DNA of 64,000 nucleotides from Tachypleus tridentatus (GCF_004210375.1 NC_134833.1:149722127-149786126), one strand, 5' to 3'. Counted from the first letter of the stretch, positions 37,901 to 48,519 are shown. Notes: generated by a model not told the origin, from the letters alone. Made by a program: numbers and translations.

Positions 37901-40900
37901 TATCAACCATTTTTTTTTTCATTCAGGGCTTGGCCTCGGACTTGTCACTAACCTCACGCCAGTAATTATCAGCCATTACTTTCAAGAACACAAAGCTACA
38001 GCGTGTGCAATATCCTACAGTGGCTCCACGGTAGGGACGTTCTTCTTTCCATTCATTATTGCAATATTTCTAGACGAGAGGGGTCTAAAGGATACCTTTT
38101 CCATCCTAGGATCCATTATGTTTTGCAGTGTTTTGGGGGCAGTTTTCCTTCGGCTAGCGACTCTAAACAAGGACTCTTCAAGAAACATTGACGATCTTCG
38201 TGAGGTTTGTAGCCACGAAGATGCCGAAAGAGTGGTAAAGAAAAGAGAAACAAGTCTGTCTGATTCATTGGAGACACAGGTTATACCAGAACCTCTTACG
38301 TCATCATCTTTGAAAGTAGATCCGAAGAACCGGATCACCGTCAAAAGCAAGGCTTCTGGTCAGTTTCAGAGATCTACAGTATTTGTAATAGTTGAAAGTA
38401 CAAACTTTGTTCGGAAGCCTTTTATCAATATCAATTCTTTCGTCAAAGATCAGGTACCTTGTAGCCTAAAAGATGGTTCAGTCGACGTCAAAACCACTGA
38501 TCTTAACTCAGTAAAACGTCTCTCAGTTTCATTGGCTAATGACTTTGAAAGACATCTATCAGGAGAACAAGACACGAGCAGGTTCTGTCCCCCTAAATAT
38601 GTTCCCCCATTCAACTCCGTACTGCACAAACTTAATGAGGCCCTCAATAAATACATGAATCCCCACCTTTCCTTCTTATTTAACTATTACTTTATATTAT
38701 TATCGGTCTCTTCTGTTAGCTTTGTGGTAACCTTCTGGTCTATACTCACTGTTCTGCCCGATCATGCCAGGGATCAGAATATCGGAACACGTCATGCTGC
38801 CTTCCTTATATCCTCTCTCTCCATCACAGATATCGTAGGAAAGTTCATACCATCAGTTTTACAGTATTTCAAGCTTGCTGATCACAGAACAGTGTTATCT
38901 GTCAGCCTCGCTCTTCTTGGATTTCTTTCTCTCCTACTTCCTATTCCAAACCAAAGTTTCTACTCGCTCTTGGCTATATCTTTAGGTTTTGGTGGGGTAA
39001 GCGGCTCTTTACAGATTCTAATTCCAGTTCTCATCTCTGACTACTTTGGTCCTGACCAAACTGCTGTCGTATTTGGATTTTCTAATTTTTTCAATGGACT
39101 TGCAACTCTTGGGCGGCCAGCAATGATAGGTGAGTGAATGATAATAACTAGTATTTGACATTAAAGACCCCGGCATGGCCAGGTGATCAGGCTGCTCGAT
39201 TCGTACTCTGAGGGCAGCGGGCTCGAATCCTCGTCACACCAAACATGCTCGTCCTTTCAGTCGTGGGGGCGTTATAATGGTGACGGTCAATCCCACTATT
39301 CGTTAATAAAAGAGTAGTCCAAGAGTCTACGGATTTAAAACGCTAAAATCAGGGGTTTGATTCCCTCGGTTGGCTCAGCAGAATGCCTGATTTGGCTTTG
39401 CTATTACAAACAAACAATACGATATTGTCCTGTAGTCCATAAATCTTGAATGAAGCGCACTGTTTTAAAAAGACTATGCTTTGAAGCAAAAAGATACACA
39501 ATGGGTTGTCTGGTCTGTACCCACCACAGGTATCGAAACCCGGTTTTTAGTGGTATGAGCCCTCAGGCTTGCAGCTCAGCTACAGAAGGGTGGGCAATGT
39601 TGTTTTATAATAATACAAACAAAATGCGCTATTTTCAAATATCGAAGACCCAAACGTTTCAAAGAACATATCTTCTTACAAAGACTTATTTTGAATTATT
39701 GTATTTCCGAGAATGTAGGTAAAAATACAAGGCTCCAAGCTCATAATTTATAATTTATTAATATATAGAAGTCTTCAGGAGGGAGAGTGACATAGATAGG
39801 GTCATAGGTGAACTCCGATATCTCCACCCCCATGTCGCTCCCTGCAGATGCTCTAAGGTTTCCTCTCACATTTGGCTGAGAGCAACCAAAATCTAAATGT
39901 GAAAGTGGATACAGAGATACACTTTTACTTTAGACATAACAGCGCCCCCCTTAACCGAAATTTCTTTCTATTTTCACATATAAAGTTAATGCAGTTTGAT
40001 AGGACTATTTAAATTCACTCTCATATCAAACTGTAACTCATGAAAAAGAGATGAAACGCAATCACACCACAAGCATCATATTACATTCGTTAAGGACTTT
40101 CGAACTCTCGTCTGTCACCAGGGCCTAGAATAGCACAAACGTTAAAGCCATAAAATTACATGCACATGTGCAGTGATGGTCTTCTTCTTAAAATAAAGAG
40201 TAAATTAAATTTATACAATTTCTTATAAGTATAAATGATCAATTATACTGAAATATTTCTCTGATTATTTTTCTTTTATTAAATTTTACAACGTTTTAAG
40301 GAAATTTTATCACACTGATACAGTGATACAGAGAACAAATAAGTTATGTTAAAATAATTTTGGACCCTCATCATTCTATTATCGTCCTAGTCGCGTGGCT
40401 GGTCATGCGCAATCTGGCAATCGTGCATTTTGAAAATAATCCTGCAGCGTTGTTTACATTAGAAATATCTTTAGTTGTAAAACTAAGATTGTCATGCCCA
40501 AAGAACACTACACCTTTCTGATACTTTCAATACCCCACCAAAGGTTTATTAACGATGGTTTCCAAGAGCCTATTGCTGATGTCTGATCTCACAGAAATAC
40601 ATAGGTGACTTGACTTTCATGTTTTCGTATAGAACTGGGTTAAAAAAAAACAACTTTTTCTTCTCCTGTACCTCGAGTGAATGAGCAGTAAATCTAAAGG
40701 TTTTTAACGCTACAAATATCATTTCAATAGCCATGGTGGTCACAGCACAAATAGCTCAGTTTATTACTTTGTTCTCAACAACAACAACAAAAAAAAAACA
40801 ATTTGTTGTTTGAGGCATTGATATAATAGGAAAACAACTTCTGTCCAAGTTATTTGTCTCACCTTTCCAGACAGAGGACCTTGTATATAATATTGTGGCC

Positions 40901-42135
40901 TTGCTATAAGAAAACGCACACACACACACACCTTTTTCCTACTGCAAGTACGTGACCTATTTTACAACAGAATAATGCACTGATATAAACAAGGAACTTC
41001 TGGGTCAATTAGACCGAGTACGGTATTTCACCTTCAGAAGGCAAACGTCTAGTAATTCCTGAACTCTCTACCATCTTCCAAACTTTACTAAATGTTTACT
41101 ATTGTATAGGGAGTGAGAACAGTATTGGAAACCTAAAAAACTGGGCAGAACTAGAGAATTTTAAGGAAATGGAAAAATGGTTTGCTAACCTTCCACTGAG
41201 GTCGTGGTTTTATTGTAAAACAGTATCTATAGAGATTATCGGGGTCGTGGTGTTTCATGCAATACTTATAGAGATATGTAGAGATAATCATGTGTCGTGA
41301 TGTTATCGTAATACAGTGGCTATAGACATTATCATGTGTCATGATGTTATTTTAATACAGTGTCTACAGAGATTATCATGTGTCGTGATGCTATTGTTAT
41401 AAAGTGGCTATAGAGATTATCATATTGCAAATTGTTGATTGCAAATGTCAACATGACAGAAGTCAATAACAAGCAAAAGTAACAAAAAAAGAGACTCATA
41501 CTAAATATATCAATAAACTTTTAGATATATATACTTCTTTGTTTGTTTTGAACTTCGCGTAAAGCTACACGAGGGCTATCTGCGCTAGCCATACCTAATT
41601 TAGTAGTGTAAGACAGAGGGAAGACAACTAGTTATCACCACCCACCACCAACTCTTAGGCTACTGTTTTACCAACAAATAGTGGGACTAACCGTCACATT
41701 ATAATGCCCCCACGGCTAAAAGGGCGAGCATTTTTGGTGTGACGGGGACTCGAACCCACGACCCTCAGGTTATGTGTCGAGTGCCTTAACCACCTGGCCA
41801 AAAAGAAACTGAATTTCTAGGGTAGCAAAAGTTTACTCAATGAAAATGGTTCGTATTGGACACTGCTTTAATGTTTTTTAAATAATGTTATTTATTTACA
41901 AATTTAAAATTATTTAACCTGATTATCGACTAGTATAATAATTAACACAGAATTATATAACTTAGTAAAATCTTGTTTCTACTGTCTGTGTGTCCCAACA
42001 GGTCACTTTAAAGACATCGCTGGAGATTACAATGGTCTGTTTTACACCTTAGGAGGTTTCAGTGTTGTGAGTGCAGCTTTGTGGACTGTGGAACTCGTAG
42101 TTCAGAGGAAGAAGCTGTTAAAAGAATTAACATGA
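28709..42135 (+). CDS. SLC16-like monocarboxylate transporter gene, four coding exons (560 aa)
   Basis: The coding sequence joins 28709-28910, 37376-37519, 37927-39129 and 42002-42135, which is 1683 nt or 560 residues plus TGA. All three introns are GT-AG and all are phase 1, each splitting a Gly codon, so the frame runs cleanly through. The product reads as a 12-TM major facilitator of the monocarboxylate transporter (SLC16) type, expected in the plasma membrane carrying small carboxylates or related solutes. Family marks are an N-terminal W-x-W entry to TM1 (residues 13-15), R33 after TM1, GLGLGL in TM4 (116-121), YF-x5-A with SGSTVG after it (133-152), a long hydrophilic TM6-TM7 loop (about 192-362), the TM8 motif TDIVGK with Asp417 and Lys421 where Arg is usual, and a C-terminal GHFKDIAGDYNGLFY. 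Length is typical of the family. Substrate cannot be predicted. A horseshoe-crab-type SINE load fills the introns. Confidence 0.9.
29175..31022 (+). repeat. Inverted duplication segment A, left arm, in transporter intron 1
   Basis: It is collinear in reverse complement with 50009-51985. The core 29357-31022 is close to identical (for example AATACCAGAACTAAGAGAAG in the reverse). The outer part 29175-29357 is recognisable but diverged. It begins only about 260 bp after exon 1. Confidence 0.92.
30040..30320 (+). mobile_element. Old tRNA-derived SINE (family D), left-arm copy
   Basis: A tRNA-like head (CAGCGCAGCTTAGTGTTTAG and TGGTTCGCGACCC) precedes a body with CCGACTATTCAGTCAAGCAT and TAGCTGTGACTGTTGTTGAC, arranged like family A but clearly different. 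The inverted copy is at about 50700-50990. Confidence 0.55.
31446..31508 (-). mobile_element. SINE family A body fragment
   Basis: Only the central block from GTCGTCCCTAATTTAG to CACCCACCGCCAG remains. Both ends are missing. Confidence 0.7.
31961..32238 (-). mobile_element. SINE family A in transporter intron 1
   Basis: T/G-rich tail TGTTTGTTTG, full body and a reversed tRNA head with GGATTTGAACCCGCGACC. A small duplication (CATCTATCTGCG) lies in the tail module. Confidence 0.88.
32940..33330. repeat. Diverged tandem repeat of about 130-150 bp, three units
   Basis: Recurring landmarks are ACCTAGAAGCCTAAAATTTTG, then GGTAACCTGTAATTTTGCAC, then AGAAACCTGAAGTTTTGCAC, each followed by a TATTATTACTTAT-like block. 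Copies are old and unequal. It lies in transporter intron 1. Confidence 0.65.
33873..34122 (-). mobile_element. SINE family A with deleted head, adjoining a minisatellite
   Basis: Target duplication TCTTCAGTAG occurs at 33863-33872 and 34123-34132. The tRNA head has lost the segment between box B and CTTTAACCCAC. The final bases ATGCAGAGTCC are a decayed head end and recur in every unit of the 55-bp array that follows. Confidence 0.78.
34114..34553. repeat. 55-bp minisatellite, eight copies, abutting a SINE end
   Basis: The unit begins GCAGAGTCCTCTTCAGTA and ends ACAATAGTAAGTGTTAACA. The first nine bases match the decayed end of the adjoining SINE head, and the next ten its target duplication. 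Confidence 0.92.
34780..35690. repeat. 44-bp minisatellite interrupted by a SINE
   Basis: The unit contains ACTAGGACATCATTTATAG and TAACGAACAAACTGTTACG. Central units (34860-35110) are nearly identical. Units after the SINE (35460-35690) are more diverged and irregular. Confidence 0.88.
35164..35447 (-). mobile_element. SINE family A inserted in a 44-bp minisatellite
   Basis: Perfect 12-bp target duplication TTATAGTGAGAA (35152-35163 and 35448-35459). The copy is nearly intact (CGCGACTCGGGCGCGAAC subtype), so it is young relative to the array it interrupts. Confidence 0.92.
35691..36235. other. Intron 1 sequence, no feature seen
   Basis: Non-repetitive AT-rich intron between the 44-bp array and the nested SINE pair. 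Confidence 0.5.
36236..36795 (-). mobile_element. Old SINE family A copy, split by a younger one
   Basis: The two halves (36236-36333 and 36638-36795) are strongly diverged but collinear with family A: CCGTCCCTAATTTAG on the left, then CCCACTCTTGAGATAATC and a reversed head GGGAATCGAATCCGC on the right. Confidence 0.72.
36334..36626 (-). mobile_element. Young SINE family A nested in the older copy
   Basis: Perfect 11-bp duplication GGAAGGGAACC at 36323-36333 and 36627-36637. The body is near consensus, with CAAG inserted in the GACAGCAAGCTAGTC block. Confidence 0.88.
37376..37519 (+). CDS. Transporter coding exon 2 (end of TM2, TM3, start of TM4)
   Basis: The acceptor is TTGTTCTTAG ending at 37375 and the donor is TTTACAAG|GTGAGACA at 37520. 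The exon is 144 nt, enters and leaves in phase 1, and encodes GPLVGLL...TIRVIILIG...LLLGGLQ. Those residues match the end of TM2, TM3 and the start of TM4 of SLC16 proteins. Its last 20 or so bases together with the start of the intron form the unit of a 33-bp tandem array. The same reading frame therefore continues open past the donor to a TAA at 37684-37686, as 11-residue repeats. Confidence 0.88.
37500..37820 (+). repeat. 33-bp minisatellite built from the exon 2 5' splice site
   Basis: About ten units of 33 bp (one of 31) run from the end of exon 2 through intron 2. The consensus is roughly ACTTGGAGGTTTACAAG followed by GTGAGACA and a variable CTGTTG-type end. Donor-type GT dinucleotides in register lie at 37520 (inferred real donor), 37586, 37652, 37683, 37749 and 37782. 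Units at about 37553, 37619 and 37716 have TAGAT in place of AAGGT and have lost the donor, and the last unit has GC at 37815. The unit is 11 codons, so the frame stays open through the first five units. Confidence 0.9.
37927..39129 (+). CDS. Transporter coding exon 3 (TM4-TM11 and cytoplasmic loop)
   Basis: The acceptor is a T-run ending TTCATTCAG at 37926 and the donor is GATAG|GTGAGTGA at 39130. The exon has 1203 nt in one open frame, residues 116-516. It contains the YF...GSTVG family segment, the long variable loop of about 170 residues rich in Ser, Lys and Asp, and TM7 to TM11 (for example FLISSLSITDIVGK and LLAISLGFGGVSGSL). The open frame could be extended upstream to an ATG at 37857, but that upstream part is intron: it crosses the polypyrimidine tract and acceptor. 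Confidence 0.92.
39168..39417 (+). mobile_element. Chimeric SINE: family A front half joined to family C
   Basis: From 39168 to about 39325 it is family A (CCCCGGCATGGCCAGGTGAT to AGAGTAGTCCAAGAG). It then switches directly to family C (GTCTACGGATTTAAAACGC, GGGGTTTGATTCCC, GGCTCAGCAGAATGCC) and its A/C-rich tail. It lies in transporter intron 3. Confidence 0.8.
39484..39595 (-). mobile_element. SINE family B, minus orientation
   Basis: ACCACAGGTATCGAAACCC is the reversed box B region and ACACAATGGGTTGTCTGG the reversed tail module. TGAGCCCTCAGGCTTGCAGC belongs to the head. Confidence 0.65.
40672..40796 (+). mobile_element. SINE family B, diverged
   Basis: TTTCAATAGCCATGGTGGTC and CACAGCACAAATAGC correspond to the box B to tail region, and the element ends in an ACAACAACAA run. 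Confidence 0.5.
41538..41800 (-). mobile_element. SINE family A in transporter intron 3
   Basis: Tail TTTGTTTGTTTTG, body with GCTACACGAGGGCTATCTGC, and a head with GGGGACTCGAACCCACGACC. Most of the head is intact, ending CACCTGGCC. Confidence 0.87.
42002..42135 (+). CDS. Transporter terminal coding exon 4 (TM12 and C-tail)
   Basis: The acceptor is TGTGTCCCAACAG ending at 42001. The frame continues as GHFKDIAGDYNGLFYTLGGF, then a final TM segment (SVVSAALWTVELVV) and a basic tail QRKKLLKELT before TGA at 42133-42135. The GxxxDxxGxYxxxF pattern is the usual start of TM12 in SLC16 proteins. It was found by frame and homology; the exon is too short to stand out as an ORF. Confidence 0.88.
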
Positions 42136-42360
42136 AAAATATCGGAAGTTTCAAAACTGAATTTTCAAAATAGAAAAAGAAACATTATTCTTTCTGATCA
42201 CGTATAAAACATGTCTTCTCATTACATGATAGGTAAAAAAGAACTTTCTTTGGCTCTAGATTATTATTATTGTCAGTTTGTTCAACATGATATGAAGTCA
42301 TCAAAATGTATTTAGTAATGAGAAATTCATGTTCTAAAAACAGTAATATTGATTCTGTAT

Positions 42361-42366
42361 AATAAA
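42361..42366 (+). terminator. Probable poly(A) signal of the transporter gene
   Basis: An AATAAA lies 226 nt after the stop codon, before the first unit of the downstream 40-bp minisatellite. This would give a 3' UTR of about 240-250 nt. It is placed by motif and position only. Confidence 0.45.
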
Positions 42367-42369
42367 TGT

Positions 42370-42862
42370 TGTAAACCAGTTACTAATATTTCATCCGTAT
42401 AAAAAAGGGTTGTACAGCAGTTACTAATATTTCTTCTGTATAAAAAAGGACTATATAGTATTTACTAACATTTCTTCCGTATAAAAAGGACTATATAGCA
42501 GTTATTAATATTTCTTCCGTATAAAAGGGACTACATAGCAGTTACTAATATTTCTTCTGTATAAAAAAGGACTATATAGCAGTTACTAATATTTCTTCCG
42601 TATAAAAAGGACTATATAGCAGTTACTAATATTTCTTCCGTATAAAAAAGAACTATATAGCAATTACTAATATTTTATCTGCATAAAAAAGGACTATATA
42701 GCAGTTACTAATATTTCTTCCGTATAAAAAGGACTATATAGCAGTTACTAATATTTCTTCCGTATAAAAAGGACTATATAGCAGTTCTAATATTTCTTCC
42801 ATATAAAAAGGACTATATAGCAGTATTAATATTTTTCCGTATAAAAAGGACTGTGCATCAAT
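42370..42862. repeat. 40-bp minisatellite after the transporter gene, about 12 copies
   Basis: The unit is ACTATATAGCAGTTACTAAT followed by ATTTCTTCCGTATAAAAAGG. It starts within about 10 bp of the presumed poly(A) signal. Confidence 0.9.
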
Positions 42863-42975
42863 TAGTGATATTTTTTTCTGTAGTCAGTAATATTTATTAC
42901 TTAATACCAAAAACACCATCGAGAATCTGATATTTTAGTTCTTTATGTCCTCTTGGGAGGAAGTAGTAAGTCTTA

Positions 42976-43543
42976 TGTTGTTGTAGTGTTTGGACACCAA
43001 GAATGATCATTGTTGTTGTGGTATTTAAACGTAAACAATGATTAAATGTAATTGTATAACTAATTGGAATAGATTGTTGTTGTAGTATTTGGACATAAAC
43101 AATGATTAAATGTAATTGTTTAACTAATTGAGAAATTTTGTTGTTGTGGTATTTAGACATAAACAACGATTAAATGTAATTGTTTAACTAATTGAGAAAT
43201 TTTGTTGTTGTGGTATTTAGACATAAACAACGATTAAATGTAATTGTTTAACTAATTGAGAAATTTTGTTGTTGTGGTATTTAGACATAAACAACGATTA
43301 AATGTAATTGTTTAACTAATTGAGAAATTTTGTTGTTGTGGTACTTGGATATAAACAATGATTAAATGTAATTGTTTAACTAATTGGAAGAGATTTTTGT
43401 TGTAGTATTTGGACATAAACAATGATTAAATGTAATTGTTTAACTAATTGAAAGAGATTGTTGTTGTAGTATTTGGACATAAACAATGATTAAATGTAAT
43501 TGTTTAACTAATTGAAAGAGATTGTTGTTGTAGTATTTGGACA
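42976..43543. repeat. 64-bp minisatellite, about nine copies
   Basis: The unit contains GGACATAAACAATGATTAAA, TGTAATTGTTTAACTAATTG and a TTGTTGTTGTAGTA block. Confidence 0.9.
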
Positions 43544-44020
43544 TCGAAGTGATCAGATTGTATCTTCAGTCACTAACAACATAATAGACGACACTTCGCT
43601 GTATTATATGTAGAAATACTATTTTGAATAATTTTATTTCCTTACACACTGCATACTCTTCTACACTTATTAAGATCTCTGTATTTATTCTTTGTTTCGT
43701 GCTAACAGAGTTAGTCACTCTGTTATATTTTACTTCGTCATTTATTAACCTTCCACATGTATTTCGTACTTACGAATCGTTATTTCTTTCAGTTGGAACG
43801 TCTCACGCTTTTAAAACAGTTTAAAATAAAACATTAACAAATTATGTTAACTACAGTTTGAAAAAGCAGGTAGGAAGAATGAGAGACAGGTAAGCAGTTT
43901 AACCTTCACTGAATTTTCTTTTAACGGCTATCCACGACTAGTGATAAGAAACGTGAAGTATGTTGGTATTTATTTACACTGTTGTTAATTGTTTCTTATT
44001 CTTTGGAAATTAATATAAGT

Positions 44021-44303
44021 TTTGTTTGTTTGTTTGTTTTGGAATTTCGCACAAAGCTACTCGAGGGCTATATGTGCTAGCAGTCCCTAATTTAGCAGTG
44101 TAAGACTAGAGGGAAGGCAGCTAGTCATCACCACCCACCGCCAACTCTTGGGCTACTCTTTTACCAACGAATAGTGGGATTGACCGTCACATTATAACGC
44201 CCCCACGGCTGGGAGGGCGAGCATGTTTAGCGCGACGCGGGCGCGAACCCGCGACCCTCAGATTACGAGTCGCACGCCTTACGCGCTTGGCCATGCCAGG
44301 CCC
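44021..44303 (-). mobile_element. SINE family A, intact, with perfect target duplication
   Basis: 12-bp duplication ATTAATATAAGT at 44009-44020 and 44304-44315. The head contains reversed CGCGGGTTCGCG and ends CATGCCAGGCCC. This is one of the least diverged copies in the window. Confidence 0.93.
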
Positions 44304-44460
44304 ATTAATATAAGTAAACAGAATCTTGTGAAGAAAACAGGCTCGTTTAAGTATAAACATACAAATGGCGATATAATTTTATGGCTCCTACAATACCAGG
44401 TGTGGTTAAAATGTTATAAGACTTCACTTTTATTCCTGACAATAAAGTATATACATCAGT

Positions 44461-45975
44461 ATTATATGCTGTCCCATTCAATGTAATCTCACCCAGCTGA
44501 TACACACTTGTTCTAAATATGCCATCCCATTCAATGTAATCTCACCCAGCTGATACACACTTGTTCTAAATATGCCATCCCATTCAATGTAATGTCCCCC
44601 AGCTGATACACACTTGTTCTAAATATGCTGTCCCATTCAATGTAATCTCCCCCAGCTGATACACACTTGTTCTAAATACGCTATCCCATTCAATGTAATC
44701 TCCCCCAGCTGATACACACTTGTTCTAAATACGCTATCCCATTCAATGTAATCTCCCCAGCTGATACATACTTGTTCTAAATATGCTATCCCATTCAATG
44801 TAATCTCCCCAAGCTGATACACACTTGTTCTAAATGTGCTATCCCATTCAATGTAATCTCTCCAAGCTGATACACACTTGTTCTAAATATGCTATCCCAT
44901 TCAATGTAATCTACTCAAGCTGATACACACTTGTTCTAAATATGCTATCTCATTCAATGTAATCTCCCCAAGCTGATACACACTTGTTCTAAATATGCTA
45001 TCTCATTCAATGTAATCTCCCATTCACACTTGTTCTAATATGCTATCCCATTCAATGTAATCTACTCAAGCTGATACACACTTGTTCTAAATATGCTATC
45101 CCATTCAATGTAATCTCCCCAAGCTGATACACACTTGTTCTAAATATGCTATCTCATTCAATGTAATCTCCCCAAGCTGATACACACTTGTTCTAAATGT
45201 GCTATCCCATTCAATGTAATCTCCCCCAGCTGATACACACTTGTTCTAAATGTGCTATCCCATTCAATGTAATCTACCCAAGTTGATACACACTTGTTCT
45301 AAATATGCTATCCCATTCAATGTAATCTCCCCAAGCTGATACACACTTGTTCTAAATATGCTATCTCATTCAATGTAATCTCCCCAAGCTGATACGAACT
45401 TGTTCTAAATATGCTATCCCATTCAATGTAATCTCCCCCAGCTGATACACACTTGTTCTAAATGTGCTATCCCATTCAATGTAATCTCTCCAAGCTGATA
45501 CACACTTGTTCTAAATATGCTATCCCATTCAATGTAATCTACCCAAGTTGATACACACTTGTTCTAAATATGCTATCCCATTCAATGTAATCTCCCCAGC
45601 TGATACACACTTGTTCTAAATATGCTGTCCCATTCAATGTAATCTCCCCAGCTGATACACACTTGTTCTAAATATGCTATCCCATTCAATGTAATCTCCC
45701 AAGCTGATACACACTTGTTCTAAATATGCTATCCCATTCAATGTAATCTACCCAAGTTGATACACACTTGTTCTAAATATGCTATCCCATTCAATGTAAT
45801 CTCTCCAAGCTGATACACACTTGTTCTAAATATGCTATCCCATTCAATGTAATCTCTCCAAGCTGATACACACTTGTTCTAAATATGCTATCCCATTCAA
45901 TGTAATCTCCCCAAGCTGATACACACTTGTTCTAAATATGCTATCCCATTCAATGTAATCTCTCCAAGCTGATAC
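44461..45975. repeat. 53-bp minisatellite, about 28 copies
   Basis: The unit contains CTGATACACACTTGTTCTAA, ATATGCTATCCCATTCAATG and TAATCTCCCCAAG. Small length changes in the C-run (CCCC, CCCCC, ACC) give 52-54 bp units. It ends at the mariner relic. Confidence 0.92.
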
Positions 45976-45999
45976 AACTGGAAGCAAAAACTCACACCG

Positions 46000-46485
46000 G
46001 CCAAAACCGAGAGAATTCGGACGTGGTTATGCTGGACACTTCCACTTGGATGACTATAGTTTCGTTTTAGGGATAGCCATACATCCATGACTCATCATCG
46101 TTGACAAGTGCGTGAGAATCTGAAAAGAAGGCTTGAAATTGATCCTAATTTCATATAAACGCCTTTATTACTGGTGACGAGTCATGGATGTTACAGGTGC
46201 CAGTATAGAGTCAGTCAGCTTCACTAATGTGTGTACAAAGTACGAGTAGTGATCTACACCATGAACAAGCCATTCCTCTAGACTTTATACTCGTTTTGCA
46301 AGAAACGTGTTCTAAGACAAACGTTCCTCTTGCCTCTGTCGTAATCAGAATGGACAGAAAAGAGCAACATGTTTGCATCATGTTTTGTGTAACAAATGGT
46401 AAAGGAGGAACAAAAATCCTTGAAATGTTAAAAACTGCCTTTGGTGATGATGGACTATTCCTTTGGATCGTTAAAATAGCCTGAC
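46000..46485 (+). pseudogene. Mariner-family transposase relics, two pieces in inverted order
   Basis: At about 46100-46195 the plus strand reads RENLKRRLEIDPNFI and, after a frameshift, ITGDESW, the catalytic-domain start of mariner transposases. At 46341-46470 it reads RMDRKEQHVCIMFCVTNGK and ILEMLKTAFGDD, the N-terminal HTH segment of mariner/SETMAR-type proteins. The N-terminal piece lies after the catalytic piece, so these are fragments of two copies or a rearranged one. Non-functional. Confidence 0.7.
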
Positions 46486-46793
46486 AGCTGTAACAGAAGA
46501 AGTCTTAGAACGTTTTGATCAAACCTCATATATTTAATTGTAGGCCTTTTTTTGAAAAACACTAATGCCTGCGAACAATGAACAGAGTAAAATGTACTGT
46601 TAACAATATTCAGTGAAACTAAAACAGCCTGAGAACAATGGCCATAGTGGGATCTACTATAAAAACTGTTGTAAGAATTATCATACCATGATAACAATAA
46701 ACTCAGTAGTTTTATTGTTAACAAAAGTCACTGAAACTGCCAAACCAATGCTCATGGTGGAATACATCATTAACAAGATTTACTAGAATTGTA

Positions 46794-47074
46794 TGTTTGT
46801 TTGTCTACTTTAGAATTTCGCATAAAGCTACATGAGGTCTATCTGTGCTAGCCGTTCCCTAATTTAGCAGTGTAAGACTAGAGGGAAGGCAGCTAGTCAT
46901 CACCACCCACCGCCAACTCTTGGGCTACTCTTTTACCAACGAATAGTGGGATTGACCGTCACGTTATAACGCCCCCACGGCTGGGAGGGCGAGCATGTTT
47001 GGGCGACGCGGATGCGAATCCGCAACCATCAGATTACGAGTCGCACGCCTTAAAGCGCTTGGCCATGCCGGACC
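46794..47074 (-). mobile_element. SINE family A with 14-bp target duplication
   Basis: TTACTAGAATTGTA occurs at 46780-46793 and again at 47075-47088. Body and head are close to consensus. Confidence 0.92.
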
Positions 47075-47499
47075 TTACTAGAATTGTAACTCCATACTTA
47101 TAATACACACAGTGGAATTTACTGTTAACAATAACCACTGAAGTCGTAAAACTATGAAGACAATACACATTGTGTGATCTGTTGTTAACAATAGTCACTG
47201 GAGTTATAAAATTATTTGGCAGTTATGTAATGTTTAATGTTAAGAAACACTGTGTGTATTGTTCTCACGGTGTTATAACCACATTGTTAAAAACTCAAGT
47301 ATTTAAAAAAACAACGATTATTTAATACATAATTGGCAATAAAACACCAGTAACGTATTATATAGGATTACAAACAGTAAAAAAAACTGTTGAGTTTTAC
47401 ATCATTTAAACAAAATGTTTTCATACACTTTACTTGTTTCAATGAGTCATCTTCAGGAGTATTTTTTTTTTCCAAATGCATCCTTTATTTATACAACTA

Positions 47500-47769
47500 G
47501 GCCCGGCATGGCCAGGTGGATAAGGCACTCAACTCGTAATCCAAGGGTCGCGGGCTCAAATCTCCGTCACAGCAAACATGCTTGCCCTTTAAGCCATGGG
47601 GTTGTTATAGTGTGACGGTCAATCCCACTATTCATTGGTAAAAGAGTAGCCCAAGAGTTGGCGGTGGTGGTGGTGACTAGCTGCCTTTCCTCTAGTCTTA
47701 CACAGCTAAATTAGGGACGGCTAGTGCAGATAGCCCTCGAGTAGCTTTGCGCGAAATTCAAAACAAACA
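47500..47769 (+). mobile_element. SINE family A, plus orientation, full length
   Basis: Head GGCCCGGCATGGCCAGGTGG, anticodon-loop region CTCGTAA (CGU, Thr-like), box B GGGCTCAAATCTC (decayed), body GGTGACTAGCTGCC and tail GTAGCTTTGCGCGAAATTC. It gives the sense reading of the family most clearly. Confidence 0.9.
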
Positions 47770-48519
47770 TTTACCAGAAGACCAATTCACGAATTTCATG
47801 CCATCTATTGACATTTTCGTCAGCTCCATCATCCTAATTTAATATTTTAAACTTATTTTTGATACGTAAGTGTCTCAATAAATTTACGTACACCCGTGCT
47901 AATTAAATTTCCAGATTGTGTTAAAGTAACAGTTCACGATCACACAGTTTACTGACAAAAACCACACCAATCTTGCAGCTTCTCACGACCACTTGTGTTG
48001 ATTGAGACCATGAGTATCTCTTTCCTCTGTTTATCACACTTCCAAGCTGTTCCGCTTATTCGGGTGGCAGCAGGCCGTCATTGTGGCAGAGCTGTAAACA
48101 GATTCGATAACTGTCAAACGTATTAACAAAGATTTTCTAGCTCCGCTTAGGCGACCCAAGTTGGCATTTGCCCATGTTAGAGCAATAACTTCTGAATAGA
48201 GGGGAGCCACGTACTTTTATATTCTCTTCTTATGTATCTTCACTAGACACAAAAAGATTCTGAGTACTTTTTATCCAAATCCGAAATAAAACAAAACAAA
48301 GAGATATACAACATTGACGAAACATGTTTATTACAAATACCACATGTAAACATTGCAAAGAAGTCGAAAAAAAGAATTTACAAAAAAAAAAAAACAGAAG
48401 AAAGTGACATTAACGAAACATACTAATGTTTGGTTGCACGAACGTAAAATAAAAATAATGAAGACACATGAACAAACTTAACAAAACTAGTTCTTGATAT
48501 TGTTTATGATTTCTCTGTT

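Noticed and set aside
37857-37926. ATG at 37857 as the start of the transporter
   Set aside because: The upstream part crosses a T-run and acceptor, and exons 1 and 2 supply TM1-TM3 in phase.
44637-46088. Minus-strand frames rich in YQLGEITLNGIAYLEQ repeats
   Set aside because: They are translations of the 53-bp minisatellite, and frame shifts occur with each unit-length change.
47500-47575. tRNA gene (box A and box B, CTCGTAA anticodon loop)
   Set aside because: The same head occurs in many copies with mismatched stems and is always followed by the SINE body; these are tRNA-derived SINE promoters and not functional tRNA genes.
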